From Oscillospiraceae bacterium (lineage in GTDB: Bacteria > Bacillota > Clostridia > Oscillospirales > Acutalibacteraceae): 64,000 nt of DNA. The stretch covers positions 87,501-151,500 of the forward strand of contig CP107220.1 in NCBI GenBank assembly GCA_025757685.1. Direction: 5' to 3'. The translations under genes were made by a program, and so were the position numbers. A model generated the notes under the pieces. It worked only from the letters and a program-made list of their open reading frames with translations. It ran no database searches and was not told where the DNA came from. Below are positions 53,280 through 61,136 of the stretch, one piece after another (position 1 is the first letter of the stretch; each line of letters begins with the position of its first letter).

Positions 53280-54743
53280 ATGAAACAAAAGGATTTTGAC
53301 TTTATTCAGCATAAATTTGAGCAAGCGCAGCCGCCGCTTCCGGACGGCTTGCGTGCAGAATGCCTAAAGCAGCGCATTTTGAAAAAAGAGTCCCATAAGG
53401 TGATTGCAATGCCTAAGCGAACTTCACGGTACAAAGCATGGGCGGTAACGGCGGCTTGTTTGGTAATGGTGTGTGTGGCTGCTGTGGGCGCAGGTGCAAG
53501 CTGGTACGGCGTGCCGGTGGACGGATTTCAAAGCGCGGCCCAGTTAACGGCTGTGACCGCTGCGATGACCCCTGTGGATACAGGAGAGGCCGGTTGCGCA
53601 GAGGCCACAACGGTTCTGACTAAACAGCAACCGGGGGTACAGCAGATGGCATCGGTTCAAACGGAAAACGGATATATGTATTACGCATACAGCGCAAGCA
53701 TGGCAGAAAAAGGGCGTAATTGCGTTTATGTGTTTGATGCGGCGTCTAACCGACAGCAACCGCTGACGGTGATTGAAAATGTTGCCCCGGCGCAGGCAAC
53801 GCTGCAAGGCGTGATAACCCACGGGGAGCGTTTAGCGGTTTTGGCCCGGGACGAGAATTGCACCTATTTGCGTATTTATTCGATTGCAGAGCCAACAAAG
53901 CCGGTGCTGCTGTCTGCCATAGAGCAAAGCGGCGCTTGTGTGCAAGCCGGATTGGTGGGCGAAAACGTGTATGTGCTTTCTCATTTTGTTTTTGACCCAA
54001 AAGCGGAACAGTCGGTGCCTGCCTTGACGGTTAACGGCGAGATACACCGGGCGCTGCCGGAGCATATCGTGCGCCTTGCCGGTGCAAATCAGGCACAGTA
54101 CACGGTTTTAGGCACAGTGGATGTACAAACCGGTAAAGCGGCGGAGGATGTGGCGGCTGTGTTGGGCGGCGGCACAAAGGTGCAGCTGACAAAAAAAGCG
54201 GCTTATGTGGGCGCTTCTGCGGACGCAGACCGTACGGCGTACGGTGTAAAATGGAATTTGAAAAGCCAAAAATGTGCAAAAATCACGCGGCGAGAAGCCA
54301 AAACACTTTTTCAATTGCCCCATGAATTTGCGGCGGATTCTACCGAGCGTACCCTGTATGAGATGGGAGATGGTTGGCTAAGTATAGAGGAAAACTTGGA
54401 AACCGCTGCCCAAAGCCTTGCTCTGTATGATCGGGATTTTCAACTGCTGGATCGGTTGCAGCTGGAAGATGTGACCGTGTCGCACCGAGCCGCCATAGAG
54501 CAGGGGCAAAGGGTGTTTGCCCTGCCGTCTTATACGGCGGATGCGCAGCGACGGTACTATGGTGCTACGGTGTTTGAAATTCGGCAAAACAAAATTGTGC
54601 TGCTGAAAACGGTGCAAAATCCGCACCCGGAGGCAATGTATCCGGGGGATTGTGTGCTGACGGATTCATACGTGTATTGCTTTGATTTTTGTGAAAGCGG
54701 GGACGGTGTGTGCGCCAATCGGTTTGCACACGCATACCGATAA
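53280..54743 (+). CDS. Membrane-anchored beta-propeller protein, putative anti-sigma partner
   Basis: A 487-aa protein with a cytoplasmic N-terminus of about 48 residues, one helix at about 50-72 and a long exported region built of repeated strands of beta-propeller type (YMYYAYSASMAEKGRNCVYVF, LRIYSIAEPTKPVLLSAIE). The short N-terminal tail, with FDFIQHKFEQAQPPLPDGLRA, is in the right place to bind the sigma factor encoded upstream, but the zinc anti-sigma HxxxCxxC motif is absent. GGGAG precedes 53280, in a context nearly identical to that of the 52074 start. Confidence 0.7.
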   Translation: MKQKDFDFIQHKFEQAQPPLPDGLRAECLKQRILKKESHKVIAMPKRTSRYKAWAVTAACLVMVCVAAVGAGASWYGVPVDGFQSAAQLTAVTAAMTPVDTGEAGCAEATTVLTKQQPGVQQMASVQTENGYMYYAYSASMAEKGRNCVYVFDAASNRQQPLTVIENVAPAQATLQGVITHGERLAVLARDENCTYLRIYSIAEPTKPVLLSAIEQSGACVQAGLVGENVYVLSHFVFDPKAEQSVPALTVNGEIHRALPEHIVRLAGANQAQYTVLGTVDVQTGKAAEDVAAVLGGGTKVQLTKKAAYVGASADADRTAYGVKWNLKSQKCAKITRREAKTLFQLPHEFAADSTERTLYEMGDGWLSIEENLETAAQSLALYDRDFQLLDRLQLEDVTVSHRAAIEQGQRVFALPSYTADAQRRYYGATVFEIRQNKIVLLKTVQNPHPEAMYPGDCVLTDSYVYCFDFCESGDGVCANRFAHAYR

Positions 54744-54745
54744 GT

Positions 54746-54785
54746 AAAAAGAGAGACTGCGGAAAAATTCGCAGTCTCTCTTTTT
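54746..54785 (+). terminator. Terminator after the sigma cassette
   Basis: AAAAAGAGAGACTGCG/CGCAGTCTCTCTTTTT, a perfect 16-bp stem. Confidence 0.9.
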
Positions 54786-54887
54786 ATCTGTGTGCCCTTG
54801 CACATTGGCGGCAAAGGGGCATAGAATGGTCTATCCGTGTGCTTGAACAGCAGGCACATAAAGTTGAATGCAAAAGGAGAGACTTTG

Positions 54888-55025
54888 ATGACCCCTGTTT
54901 TACAGACTGCCGTAGGGCTGGCCATTCCGTTTGTGGGTACGCCGCCGGTTGCATGGTCCGGTATATACGACCTGCCGGTGTGTGGATATGCACGCCTGGT
55001 TCGCTGCGCACATAGTATAGTCTGA
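54888..55025 (+). pseudogene. Truncated duplicate of the ZIP transporter 5' end
   Basis: The first 53 bases (54888-54940) repeat the start of the ZIP gene at 55153 almost exactly, giving MTPVLQTAVGLAIPFVGT, with its own AAGGAGAG. Beyond that the sequence diverges and the frame stops at 55025 after 45 codons. The DNA between the copies carries the promoter and palindrome of the intact gene. Confidence 0.8.
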
Positions 55026-55071
55026 CGGCTCCCGGCGACAGCTTCCTATTTTCACCTTCGAAAAAAGGGGA

Positions 55072-55100
55072 TTGCGTCCGGGACAAAAATTTGATAAACT
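55072..55100 (+). promoter_or_regulatory. Promoter of the ZIP transporter gene
   Basis: TTGCGT (55072-55077), 17 bp, TAAACT (55095-55100). Confidence 0.6.
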
Positions 55101-55107
55101 ATAAGAG

Positions 55108-55123
55108 GTTAGTTGCAACTAAC
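55108..55123. promoter_or_regulatory. 16-bp palindrome, likely metal-regulator operator
   Basis: GTTAGTTG/CAACTAAC is a perfect palindrome placed just after the -10 element and before the ZIP gene. Form and position suit a DtxR/MntR-type or related metal-dependent repressor (inference). Confidence 0.75.
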
Positions 55124-55152
55124 TTAGAACGCAGAAAAAAGGAGAACACGCA

Positions 55153-55914
55153 ATGACCCCTGTTTTACAGACTGCCGTAGGGCTGGCCATTCCGTTTGTA
55201 GGCACGGCGCTGGGCGCAGCCGCAGTGTTTCTTTTCAAATCCAATATTCCGCCCCGGGTGCAAAAGATTTTGTTGGGCTTTGCTTCCGGCGTGATGCTGG
55301 CAGCCTCCGTTTGGTCGTTGCTGTTGCCTGCTTTGGAGCTGTCCGGCAGCTGGCTGCCGGTTGTGGTCGGCTTTCTCGTGGGGATCGGGTTCCTTTTGGG
55401 ACTGGATCAGCTTACGGCTCGGCTGCATTTAGAGCCAAAGCCGGGCACGGCAGGCGCCAATTCTTTTTTGTTAGTGTTGGCGGTGACTTTGCACAATGTG
55501 CCGGAGGGTATGGCGGTGGGCGTGGCGTTTGCCGGTATGCTGGCAGGTGACGGGGCCATTACGCCGGCGGACGCCTTTGCCCTTGCTGTCGGAATCGCAT
55601 TGCAAAATATTCCGGAGGGCACCATTGTGGCGGCGCCGCTGCGCAGCGACGGTTGCTCTCGCAGCCGTTCCTTTGTGTATGGGGTGCTGTCCGGTGCCGT
55701 AGAGCCGGTGGGCGCGGTGCTGACCATATTGCTCACCGCCCTGCTGCGTCCGGTGCTGCCCTTTTTGTTGGCTTTTGCCGCCGGGGCGATGGTGTATGTG
55801 GTGCTGGAGGAGTTGAACCCCCAGGCCCAAACCGGCCCCCACGGTCATACCGGCACCATGGGCGCTGCTGCCGGCTTTGCCTTGATGATGGCCATGGATG
55901 TGGCGCTGGGCTGA
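55153..55914 (+). CDS. ZIP-family divalent metal transporter
   Basis: A 253-aa membrane protein with eight helices. Helix IV carries VTLHNVPEGMAVGVAFAGM and helix V ALQNIPEGTIVAAPL, the metal-binding signatures of ZIP/ZupT transporters (His-Asn-xx-Pro-Glu-Gly and Asn-xx-Pro-Glu-Gly). It likely imports zinc, iron or manganese. AAAGGAG lies before the ATG. The palindrome upstream argues for control by metal supply. The 5' end of the gene is duplicated 265 bp upstream. Confidence 0.92.
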   Translation: MTPVLQTAVGLAIPFVGTALGAAAVFLFKSNIPPRVQKILLGFASGVMLAASVWSLLLPALELSGSWLPVVVGFLVGIGFLLGLDQLTARLHLEPKPGTAGANSFLLVLAVTLHNVPEGMAVGVAFAGMLAGDGAITPADAFALAVGIALQNIPEGTIVAAPLRSDGCSRSRSFVYGVLSGAVEPVGAVLTILLTALLRPVLPFLLAFAAGAMVYVVLEELNPQAQTGPHGHTGTMGAAAGFALMMAMDVALG

Positions 55915-55927
55915 GTCGTCCTGGGGA

Positions 55928-55970
55928 TAAAAAAAGGCCGTCCGCTGCTTTTTGCAGCGGGCGGTTTTGC
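55928..55970. terminator. Bidirectional terminator between ZIP and sdaAA
   Basis: CCGTCCGCTGC, a TTTTT loop and GCAGCGGGCGG, with A7 on one side and T-rich sequence on the other. Confidence 0.85.
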
Positions 55971-55982
55971 TTTTTTTACGGT

Positions 55983-56861
55983 TTAGAACTGGTTCTGACC
56001 CAGCTTTTCGGCAATTTTTTGCCCGGTGGGAGTGGTGGCCAGTCCGGCCTGTGAGGTCTCGCGCAGGCAGGCGGGCAGCTGGCAGCCGATCTCGTACATG
56101 GCGTCAATTATCTCGTCCGGGGGGATCACGCTTTGGATCCCCGCCAGCGCCATTTGGGCGGCCACCACCGCATTGGCGGCGCCGGCGGCGTTGCGCTTAA
56201 TGCAGGGGGTCTCTACCAGCCCGGCTACCGGGTCGCACACCAGTCCCAGCATATTTTTCAGCGCCATAGCGGCGCCCTGGGCAATGGCGTCGTTGTCGCC
56301 CCCTGCCAAATATACCAGACCGCCGGCGGCCATGGCGGCTGCGGAGCCGATCTCTGCTTGGCAGCCCCCTTGGGCACCGCTGATGGAGGCGTTCTCGGCG
56401 ATTACACTACCAATCCCGGCACTGACCAGCAGAGCACGCAGCAGTTCTGGGCGGGGCAGACCCTGTTGTTTCTGATAGGTGATGAGCACTGCCGGAATTA
56501 CCCCGCAGCTGCCGGCAGTGGGGGCGGCTACAATGCGCTTCATACAGGCGTTGCTCTCTGCCACCTGCACCGCTGCGGCGATCACAGAGGACAGGTAGTC
56601 TCCCAACAGGGTATCGCCTTTTTGGTTATATTCTGCCAGCCGGGCGCCGTTTTGGCCGCCCATTTTGCCGGTGGTCACCGCTGTCGGGTCGTACTGGGTG
56701 ATGGAGTCCTCCATGGCCTTTGCCATTTGGTCCATTTGGTCCAGCACAGCAGTCTCCGGTAATTGGGTTTCCTTGGCCTGGGTGGTGAGTACTACCTGCC
56801 AAAAGGGGCACGCCCGGTCCCGGCAGCGGCGCAGGATCTCGTCTATTGAATGGTACGGCAT
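55983..56861 (-). CDS. sdaAA: L-serine dehydratase, alpha subunit
   Basis: A 292-aa subunit of the iron-sulphur L-serine ammonia-lyase that yields pyruvate and ammonia. Cluster cysteines are seen in APTAGSCGVIPAVL, LVCDPVAGLVETPCIKRNA and the conserved GGCQAEIGSAAAMAA block. The start at 56861 (TTTGGAGG upstream) overlaps the beta-subunit gene by 19 bases. Confidence 0.95.
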   Translation of the reverse strand: MPYHSIDEILRRCRDRACPFWQVVLTTQAKETQLPETAVLDQMDQMAKAMEDSITQYDPTAVTTGKMGGQNGARLAEYNQKGDTLLGDYLSSVIAAAVQVAESNACMKRIVAAPTAGSCGVIPAVLITYQKQQGLPRPELLRALLVSAGIGSVIAENASISGAQGGCQAEIGSAAAMAAGGLVYLAGGDNDAIAQGAAMALKNMLGLVCDPVAGLVETPCIKRNAAGAANAVVAAQMALAGIQSVIPPDEIIDAMYEIGCQLPACLRETSQAGLATTPTGQKIAEKLGQNQF

Positions 56862-57526
56862 GGCGTTTCCTCCAAACTCAGATAACTGACTTTTTTAATA
56901 CCCTCCAGGGCGCGAATGGCGGCAATGGTGGCGGAGGGTATCTCTTGGTCGCATTCGGCAATAAAGGCGGCCCGCTTGCCCCGCCCGGAGCGGTACAGCC
57001 GCATTTCCGCAATATTCACCTTTGCCTGTGCCAGTAAGGCGCTGATCTTGGCTACCATACCGGGCACATCGGTGTTGCTGACAATCAGGGTGGGGTAGTC
57101 GCCGCTTACGTTGGCCTCCAGCCCGTCGATCTCTGCAATATTGATGATGGAGCCGCCCAGGGACTGGCCGATCAGATCCAGCACCTTGCCGCTTTCGCCC
57201 ACCAGGTGCAGCTGCACGGAGTTGGGGTGGGCGTTCTTCAGCTTGGCCTGCTCCAGCCGAAAGCGCATGCCCCGAGCCTTGGCAACGGCAAAAGCCCGAG
57301 GAATTCGGGCGTCGTCCGGGTGCATACCGCACAGCCCGGCGATCAGTGCCAGGGGCGTGCCGTGGCCGCTGCCGGTGAGCCAAAAGGAGCCGTACAGCCC
57401 CAGGGTGGCGTCCTTAACCGGCTCCCCCAGCAGTTGGCGGGAGATGTAGCCGATCCGCACCGCACCGGCGGTGTGAGAGCTGGACGGCCCCACCATCACC
57501 GGGCCTAAAATCTCAAAAATATTCAT
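56843..57526 (-). CDS. sdaAB: L-serine dehydratase, beta subunit
   Basis: A 227-aa subunit: N-terminal domain with FEILGPVMVGPSSSHTAGAV, which marks the family, GSGHGTPLALIAGLCG, and a C-terminal ACT domain from about 150 (TLIVSNTDVPGMVAKISALL). GGGAGGAGA sits before the ATG at 57526. The ACT domain suggests serine-linked activation. Confidence 0.95.
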   Translation of the reverse strand: MNIFEILGPVMVGPSSSHTAGAVRIGYISRQLLGEPVKDATLGLYGSFWLTGSGHGTPLALIAGLCGMHPDDARIPRAFAVAKARGMRFRLEQAKLKNAHPNSVQLHLVGESGKVLDLIGQSLGGSIINIAEIDGLEANVSGDYPTLIVSNTDVPGMVAKISALLAQAKVNIAEMRLYRSGRGKRAAFIAECDQEIPSATIAAIRALEGIKKVSYLSLEETPCRTIQ

Positions 57527-57552
57527 ACACTTCTCCTCCCTTGCGGAGTGGA

Positions 57553-57593
57553 TAAAAAAACAGGCAACGGAGCCTTGTGCACCGTTGCCCTTT
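57553..57593 (-). terminator. Terminator after the B12-regulated surface gene
   Basis: GGCAACGG/CCGTTGCC stem, then TGTTTTTTT on the minus strand. Confidence 0.8.
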
Positions 57594-57634
57594 CTTATTA
57601 TAGCCGTCTTTGCCCCAACAGGCAAGCGCTTTTT

Positions 57635-59308
57635 TTATTCCTCCGTGTGCTTACGCTTGGCGGCGGTCAGCGCCAGCAGCGCAGCACCGCACAGCACCGC
57701 GCCGGCAGCAGCGCCGGTGTGGCCGGTGGAGGGGGATTTGGCTGTGCTCTTTTTGGCGGCCTTGGCGGATTTTGTAGTGGTCTCTGTCTGTTTGGTGGTC
57801 GTCTCTTTTGCCGTGGTGGGCTTTGTGGGGCCCACCGGGTCGGTGGGCGCTGCGGGGTCCGTAGGTTGTACCGGGTCGGTGGGACCTTCCGGGTTCGTTG
57901 GCGGCTGGGGATCAGTGGGGCCTTCCGGATCAGTGGGCGGCTCCGGCTCACCGGTCCCGGGCACGGTGAGGGTCACCGTTTGCAGGCTTTGGTTGTCGCC
58001 CAAGGGGCCGGGATCAAAGAGAAAACCGGCTTCTTCCAGTTGGGCGGCGGTGTAAAAGGCCTTGACCGTTAGGGTAACGGTGGTATCTGCCTTGGCGGGC
58101 GTCACGGCGCCGGTGGTGGGGTCGATCACCTCCGGGTGGTCACTGGTCCAGCCGGTGACAATGCCGTAGTAGCTGAAGTCGTCGTCGCCGGTGGGCAGGT
58201 TTACCGGTTCGGTCACCCGGTCGGCTGCGGTGTTGTCGCCCAGCAGGGTTTGCAGATCGGCAGCCTTTTTGGCAGCCGCGTCCAGGCGCTCCTGGCGGCT
58301 GTATGTATGCATGGGCACCAGCACGGTCACTTCGCTTTCCTTGGTGCTTTGCAGGCAGGTGAGGGTCACGGAGACGGTCAGCTCTGCGCCGGTCTCGTCA
58401 AAGTTCAGCATATCGTCGGTAACGGCGTCGTAGTGGATCTTGCCGTTCTTGTCGATCACGGTGTAGTCCTCGTCCCACTGGTCGTTCTCTACCTTGTCCA
58501 CCGTTACGGTGATCGGGTAGTCGGACTTCACTTTTTTGGCCAGGTATGCTTCAATGGCGCTCTGTACATTTACATCCTGATCGTCGGAGTCAATGTCTGC
58601 ATAATGACCAAAGTCCGGGTCGCTGTGCACGCCGCTGTACTCGATCATCGCCAGTCCGTCGCCGGAGACGTTGAACAGGGCGTTGTCCGCCTGGGTCAGC
58701 AGCTTGTCTGCCGGGCTTTCCAGCTTAACGGTGATCACATAGTTGTTGTTTTTCAGCGCGGTGTCTGTGGCGTTAAAGGTCTTGTTGACGGTGGCGTAGC
58801 CCTCGGCGCTGACGATGTAGCGGTACTGACCGAAGATGATGGTATAGTACCCCTGTTCGTCCGGCAGGATCGGGTCGCCATAGGCGCCGGAAGCACCGTT
58901 TTTGTACAGCGCCACCGTGGCGTTTTGCGGGGTGGTGTTGAACCGCACCTTGTATTGGGTGTAGGTCAGCTGTACCGGGATCCGACGGCTCTCGCCGGCA
59001 GCAACGGTAAAGCTGCCGCTGGCGGTCTGGCTGCCGCTTTGGTAGGTGGCGGTGTAGGTGTAGTCACCGGCGGGCAGCAGGTAGTCGTAGGTGTCGTAGC
59101 CGTACTCGTCCTCCTGGCAGGGCATGGTCTTGCCGTCCTTGTCCTGCACCTTTAGGGTGGCGTAGTCGGTGGCCTTGCCGGTGGCCAGGGTCACGGTAAA
59201 GGACACCTGGGTCTGGTCGTCCTGGGCTGCCGGGGTGTAGATGGCGCTGCCCAGGCAAAGCAGCAGGGCCAGCAGGCAGCAAAGGCTGCGGGTAATGTGT
59301 TTTTTCAT
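57635..59308 (-). CDS. Sortase-type surface protein under cobalamin riboswitch control
   Basis: A 557-aa exported protein. Signal peptide 1-30 (SLCCLLALLLCLGSAIYTPA). Two carboxypeptidase-like/PEGA-like beta domains at about 32-130 (LLPAGDYTYTATYQSGSQT) and 105-190 (NTTPQNATVALYKNGASG), a middle region to about 350, an atypical bacterial Ig domain at about 390-450 (GWTSDHPEVIDPTTGAVT), a repetitive Pro/Thr-rich stalk (PTDPEGPTDPQPPTNPEGPT) and the wall-sorting signal SPSTGH, hydrophobic stretch and KRKH tail. It is the only gene after the cobalamin riboswitch. A role in corrinoid capture or in a B12-sensitive surface trait is inferred only from that control. AAAAGGAGG precedes the start. Confidence 0.8.
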   Translation of the reverse strand: MKKHITRSLCCLLALLLCLGSAIYTPAAQDDQTQVSFTVTLATGKATDYATLKVQDKDGKTMPCQEDEYGYDTYDYLLPAGDYTYTATYQSGSQTASGSFTVAAGESRRIPVQLTYTQYKVRFNTTPQNATVALYKNGASGAYGDPILPDEQGYYTIIFGQYRYIVSAEGYATVNKTFNATDTALKNNNYVITVKLESPADKLLTQADNALFNVSGDGLAMIEYSGVHSDPDFGHYADIDSDDQDVNVQSAIEAYLAKKVKSDYPITVTVDKVENDQWDEDYTVIDKNGKIHYDAVTDDMLNFDETGAELTVSVTLTCLQSTKESEVTVLVPMHTYSRQERLDAAAKKAADLQTLLGDNTAADRVTEPVNLPTGDDDFSYYGIVTGWTSDHPEVIDPTTGAVTPAKADTTVTLTVKAFYTAAQLEEAGFLFDPGPLGDNQSLQTVTLTVPGTGEPEPPTDPEGPTDPQPPTNPEGPTDPVQPTDPAAPTDPVGPTKPTTAKETTTKQTETTTKSAKAAKKSTAKSPSTGHTGAAAGAVLCGAALLALTAAKRKHTEE

Positions 59309-59330
59309 CTTTCTCCTCCTTTTGCGGCAC

Positions 59331-59360
59331 AAAAAAGCCGTGCCGATCTGGCGGCACGGA
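59331..59360 (-). terminator. Riboswitch expression-platform terminator
   Basis: CCGTGCCG-CCAGAT-CGGCACGG followed by CTTTTTT on the minus strand, between the riboswitch and the start codon. It would stop transcription in the ligand-bound state. Confidence 0.8.
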
Positions 59361-59451
59361 TAGTATGGGTACGCAAAAAGAGCCTTAGAATGATCCCGTT
59401 CTAAAGCAAAACTGCACTTCCAACCTAAAGTACCGCAAACAACAGCTCGTG

Positions 59452-59640
59452 CGCGGCAGGTCTCCTGACTTATGCTTCATTCGCAAAAGCGGCCTTCTCA
59501 CTCCCGGGGGAGCAATGGCTGCCGTTACCCAAACGGCGGTGCTTTCTTGTCGGCAAATACAGTAGAGGTTCGGGCTGCTCCGGATTCGCACCGGATTCCC
59601 TTTTCAGCCTTTGGCGGGGCGCGCAAAGGCACCAAACGCA
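59452..59640 (-). promoter_or_regulatory. Cobalamin riboswitch
   Basis: On the minus strand: GGTGCC at the 5' end, AAAGGGAATCCGGTGCGAAT and CCGGAGCAGCCC, CTACTGTATTTG, and the B12 box AGTCAGGAGACCTGCC (about 59456-59471). These are the conserved aptamer blocks in the right order and spacing. Confidence 0.95.
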
Positions 59641-59658
59641 CGCTAAATTGTCTTTATG

Positions 59659-59687
59659 AGTATAGCATTTAGCGTGCGGCGTGTCAA
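59659..59687 (-). promoter_or_regulatory. Promoter of the riboswitch transcript
   Basis: TTGACA (59682-59687), 17 bp, TATACT (59659-59664) on the minus strand. An imperfect hairpin CGCTAAAT/ATTTAGCG overlaps the -10 and start. Confidence 0.85.
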
Positions 59688-59748
59688 TATAAGTTCACCG
59701 GCGTTTTTCGATAGGTGGCAGTCCGGAGATTGGTAAAGCAGGCGGGGG

Positions 59749-59778
59749 TTGACAAGGCAGACGGACTTTGTTTATACT
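59749..59778 (+). promoter_or_regulatory. Promoter of the 278-aa membrane protein gene
   Basis: TTGACA (59749-59754), 18 bp, TATACT (59773-59778). Confidence 0.7.
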
Positions 59779-59813
59779 GAACCTGTGATTCAGTAATGAA
59801 AAGAGGAAGTCGG

Positions 59814-60650
59814 ATGGATAAGCAGTCAAAAGCACCGGGCGTGTACCGGGGGATCTTATGCGTATTGGTTTTGGCGCTGGCACCGGTATTTTATGCAATT
59901 TGGCAGCCCTACAATACCTGCCTGTTACAGCTGCCGGCAGTGGGTGGGGTGTGGCAGCTGCTGACCCGCCTGCTTTACTATGTGCTGTTCTCTCTGCTGC
60001 TGGCGGGCATTTGCCGCAGCAGCTTGGGGCCGAAAACGGTGGCGCCCTTTGGGGCCAAGCCCTGGCTGCGCACCGTAGGCGGCGTGCTGGCGGCCAGGTT
60101 GGTTCTCGATTTGGTGATTTATGGCGGGTCTTTTCTGTTGCCGGTTGACTTGGTGCGGCAGATTGGACAGTTGGCCTTTTTACTGTTTGCCTTTTGGTGG
60201 GCGGCCCGGTGCGCCGGGCTGACCGCTGCCGTGGGTAAGGGCGGCCGGGTGTGGGTGGCTCTTATGGGAGTCCTTACCGGCGGTGTGTGGCTGGCGCTGC
60301 TGATTTACGGCAGAGGCGTGACCGCGGCGTATGGAAAACAGGCGGTTTGGCTGGTGCAGGATATGGTTACCGGTGTGCTGCTTTACGGTGTGCTTTGCGC
60401 CCGCTTTTCTCTACGGCGGGGCAACTGGACTGCCGGCTTTCGGGGCCTTTGCATATTTGTCTTGCGCTTTGAGGCGGTGTTACTCGTTGCCGTTTTTCTG
60501 TGCGTTGCCAAGGTGATGGTTCTGCCCCAGGGCGCGGTGCAGTCTGTGAATATGGTAGACAGTAGCGTGACCCGGGTGGAGCGTATGGCCGGGTATGGGG
60601 ATTTGTTGACCTTATTTCGTGAGTCAAACGGGGTAGAGGACCTGTTTTGA
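59814..60650 (+). CDS. Integral membrane protein, unknown function
   Basis: A 278-aa protein with about seven hydrophobic helices and few charged residues between them; the last 45 residues are soluble (SVNMVDSSVTRVERMAGYGD). No motif points to transport or catalysis; the pattern is loosely like CPBP-type membrane proteins but the Glu/His motifs of that family are not seen. GAGGAAG ahead of ATG 59814 favours it over ATG 59796. Confidence 0.65.
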   Translation: MDKQSKAPGVYRGILCVLVLALAPVFYAIWQPYNTCLLQLPAVGGVWQLLTRLLYYVLFSLLLAGICRSSLGPKTVAPFGAKPWLRTVGGVLAARLVLDLVIYGGSFLLPVDLVRQIGQLAFLLFAFWWAARCAGLTAAVGKGGRVWVALMGVLTGGVWLALLIYGRGVTAAYGKQAVWLVQDMVTGVLLYGVLCARFSLRRGNWTAGFRGLCIFVLRFEAVLLVAVFLCVAKVMVLPQGAVQSVNMVDSSVTRVERMAGYGDLLTLFRESNGVEDLF

Positions 60651-60777
60651 CTATATAAATTTTCCAGTGTTCCGAAAAATGTATGTTTTGTGCTGGTGGG
60701 TTTTCCCCGCCGGGATTTGGGTATATAATCCATAGATAGAATAGAGCGCCGGTGGGGTGCGAGGGGGGGAGAAGCAG

Positions 60778-60990
60778 ATGGATAAGCAAGCCTATTTGGC
60801 GCAGATCGACCGAGTGATCGACGCCGGCGACGGCTGGGGACCTCACGGCCAAAAGATCGGCCGGTTTAATGATGACGCAGCGGCAGACGGACTTTTGTGT
60901 AGACTATGTAAAGGTGTACAAAACGAGAACGACCTGTCCGCCGTGCAGCCGGACAGTGACTTTACCGGCAGCTTTGATTTGGATGAAAAG
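60778..60990 (+). pseudogene. Decayed glycosidase remnant (GH29-like start, GH16-like end)
   Basis: A GGGGAGAAGCAG ribosome site is followed by MDKQAYLAQIDRVIDAG, which matches how many GH29 alpha-L-fucosidases begin. After that the frame loses resemblance. In other frames the stretch near 60890-60990 gives TDFCVDYVKVY followed by QNENDLSAVQPDSDFTGSFD, like the end of a GH16 lectin-fold glucanase. The whole is only about 70 codons and needs frameshifts, so it is read as a fused relic. The continuous frame to 61041 runs through the terminator and is not credible as a protein. Confidence 0.5.
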
Positions 60991-60998
60991 CGATATGC

Positions 60999-61032
60999 AA
61001 AAAGCGCCTTGCAGCAGCAGGGCGCTTTTTAT
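60999..61032 (+). terminator. Intrinsic terminator before the GH95 gene
   Basis: AAAGCGCCTTGC/GCAGGGCGCTTT stem followed by T-run. Confidence 0.8.
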
Positions 61033-61061
61033 TGCGTATAGGGATGTGCTTGTGATATAAT
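61032..61061 (+). promoter_or_regulatory. Promoter of the GH95-like gene
   Basis: TTGCGT (61032-61037), 18 bp, TATAAT (61056-61061). Confidence 0.6.
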
Positions 61062-61136
61062 GAGGACGAGAGGCGCTTCAATCGGTTTTGCAGAAGCAAA
61101 GAACGCGCATTCTCTCTGGAAGGGGAAACACAAAAA

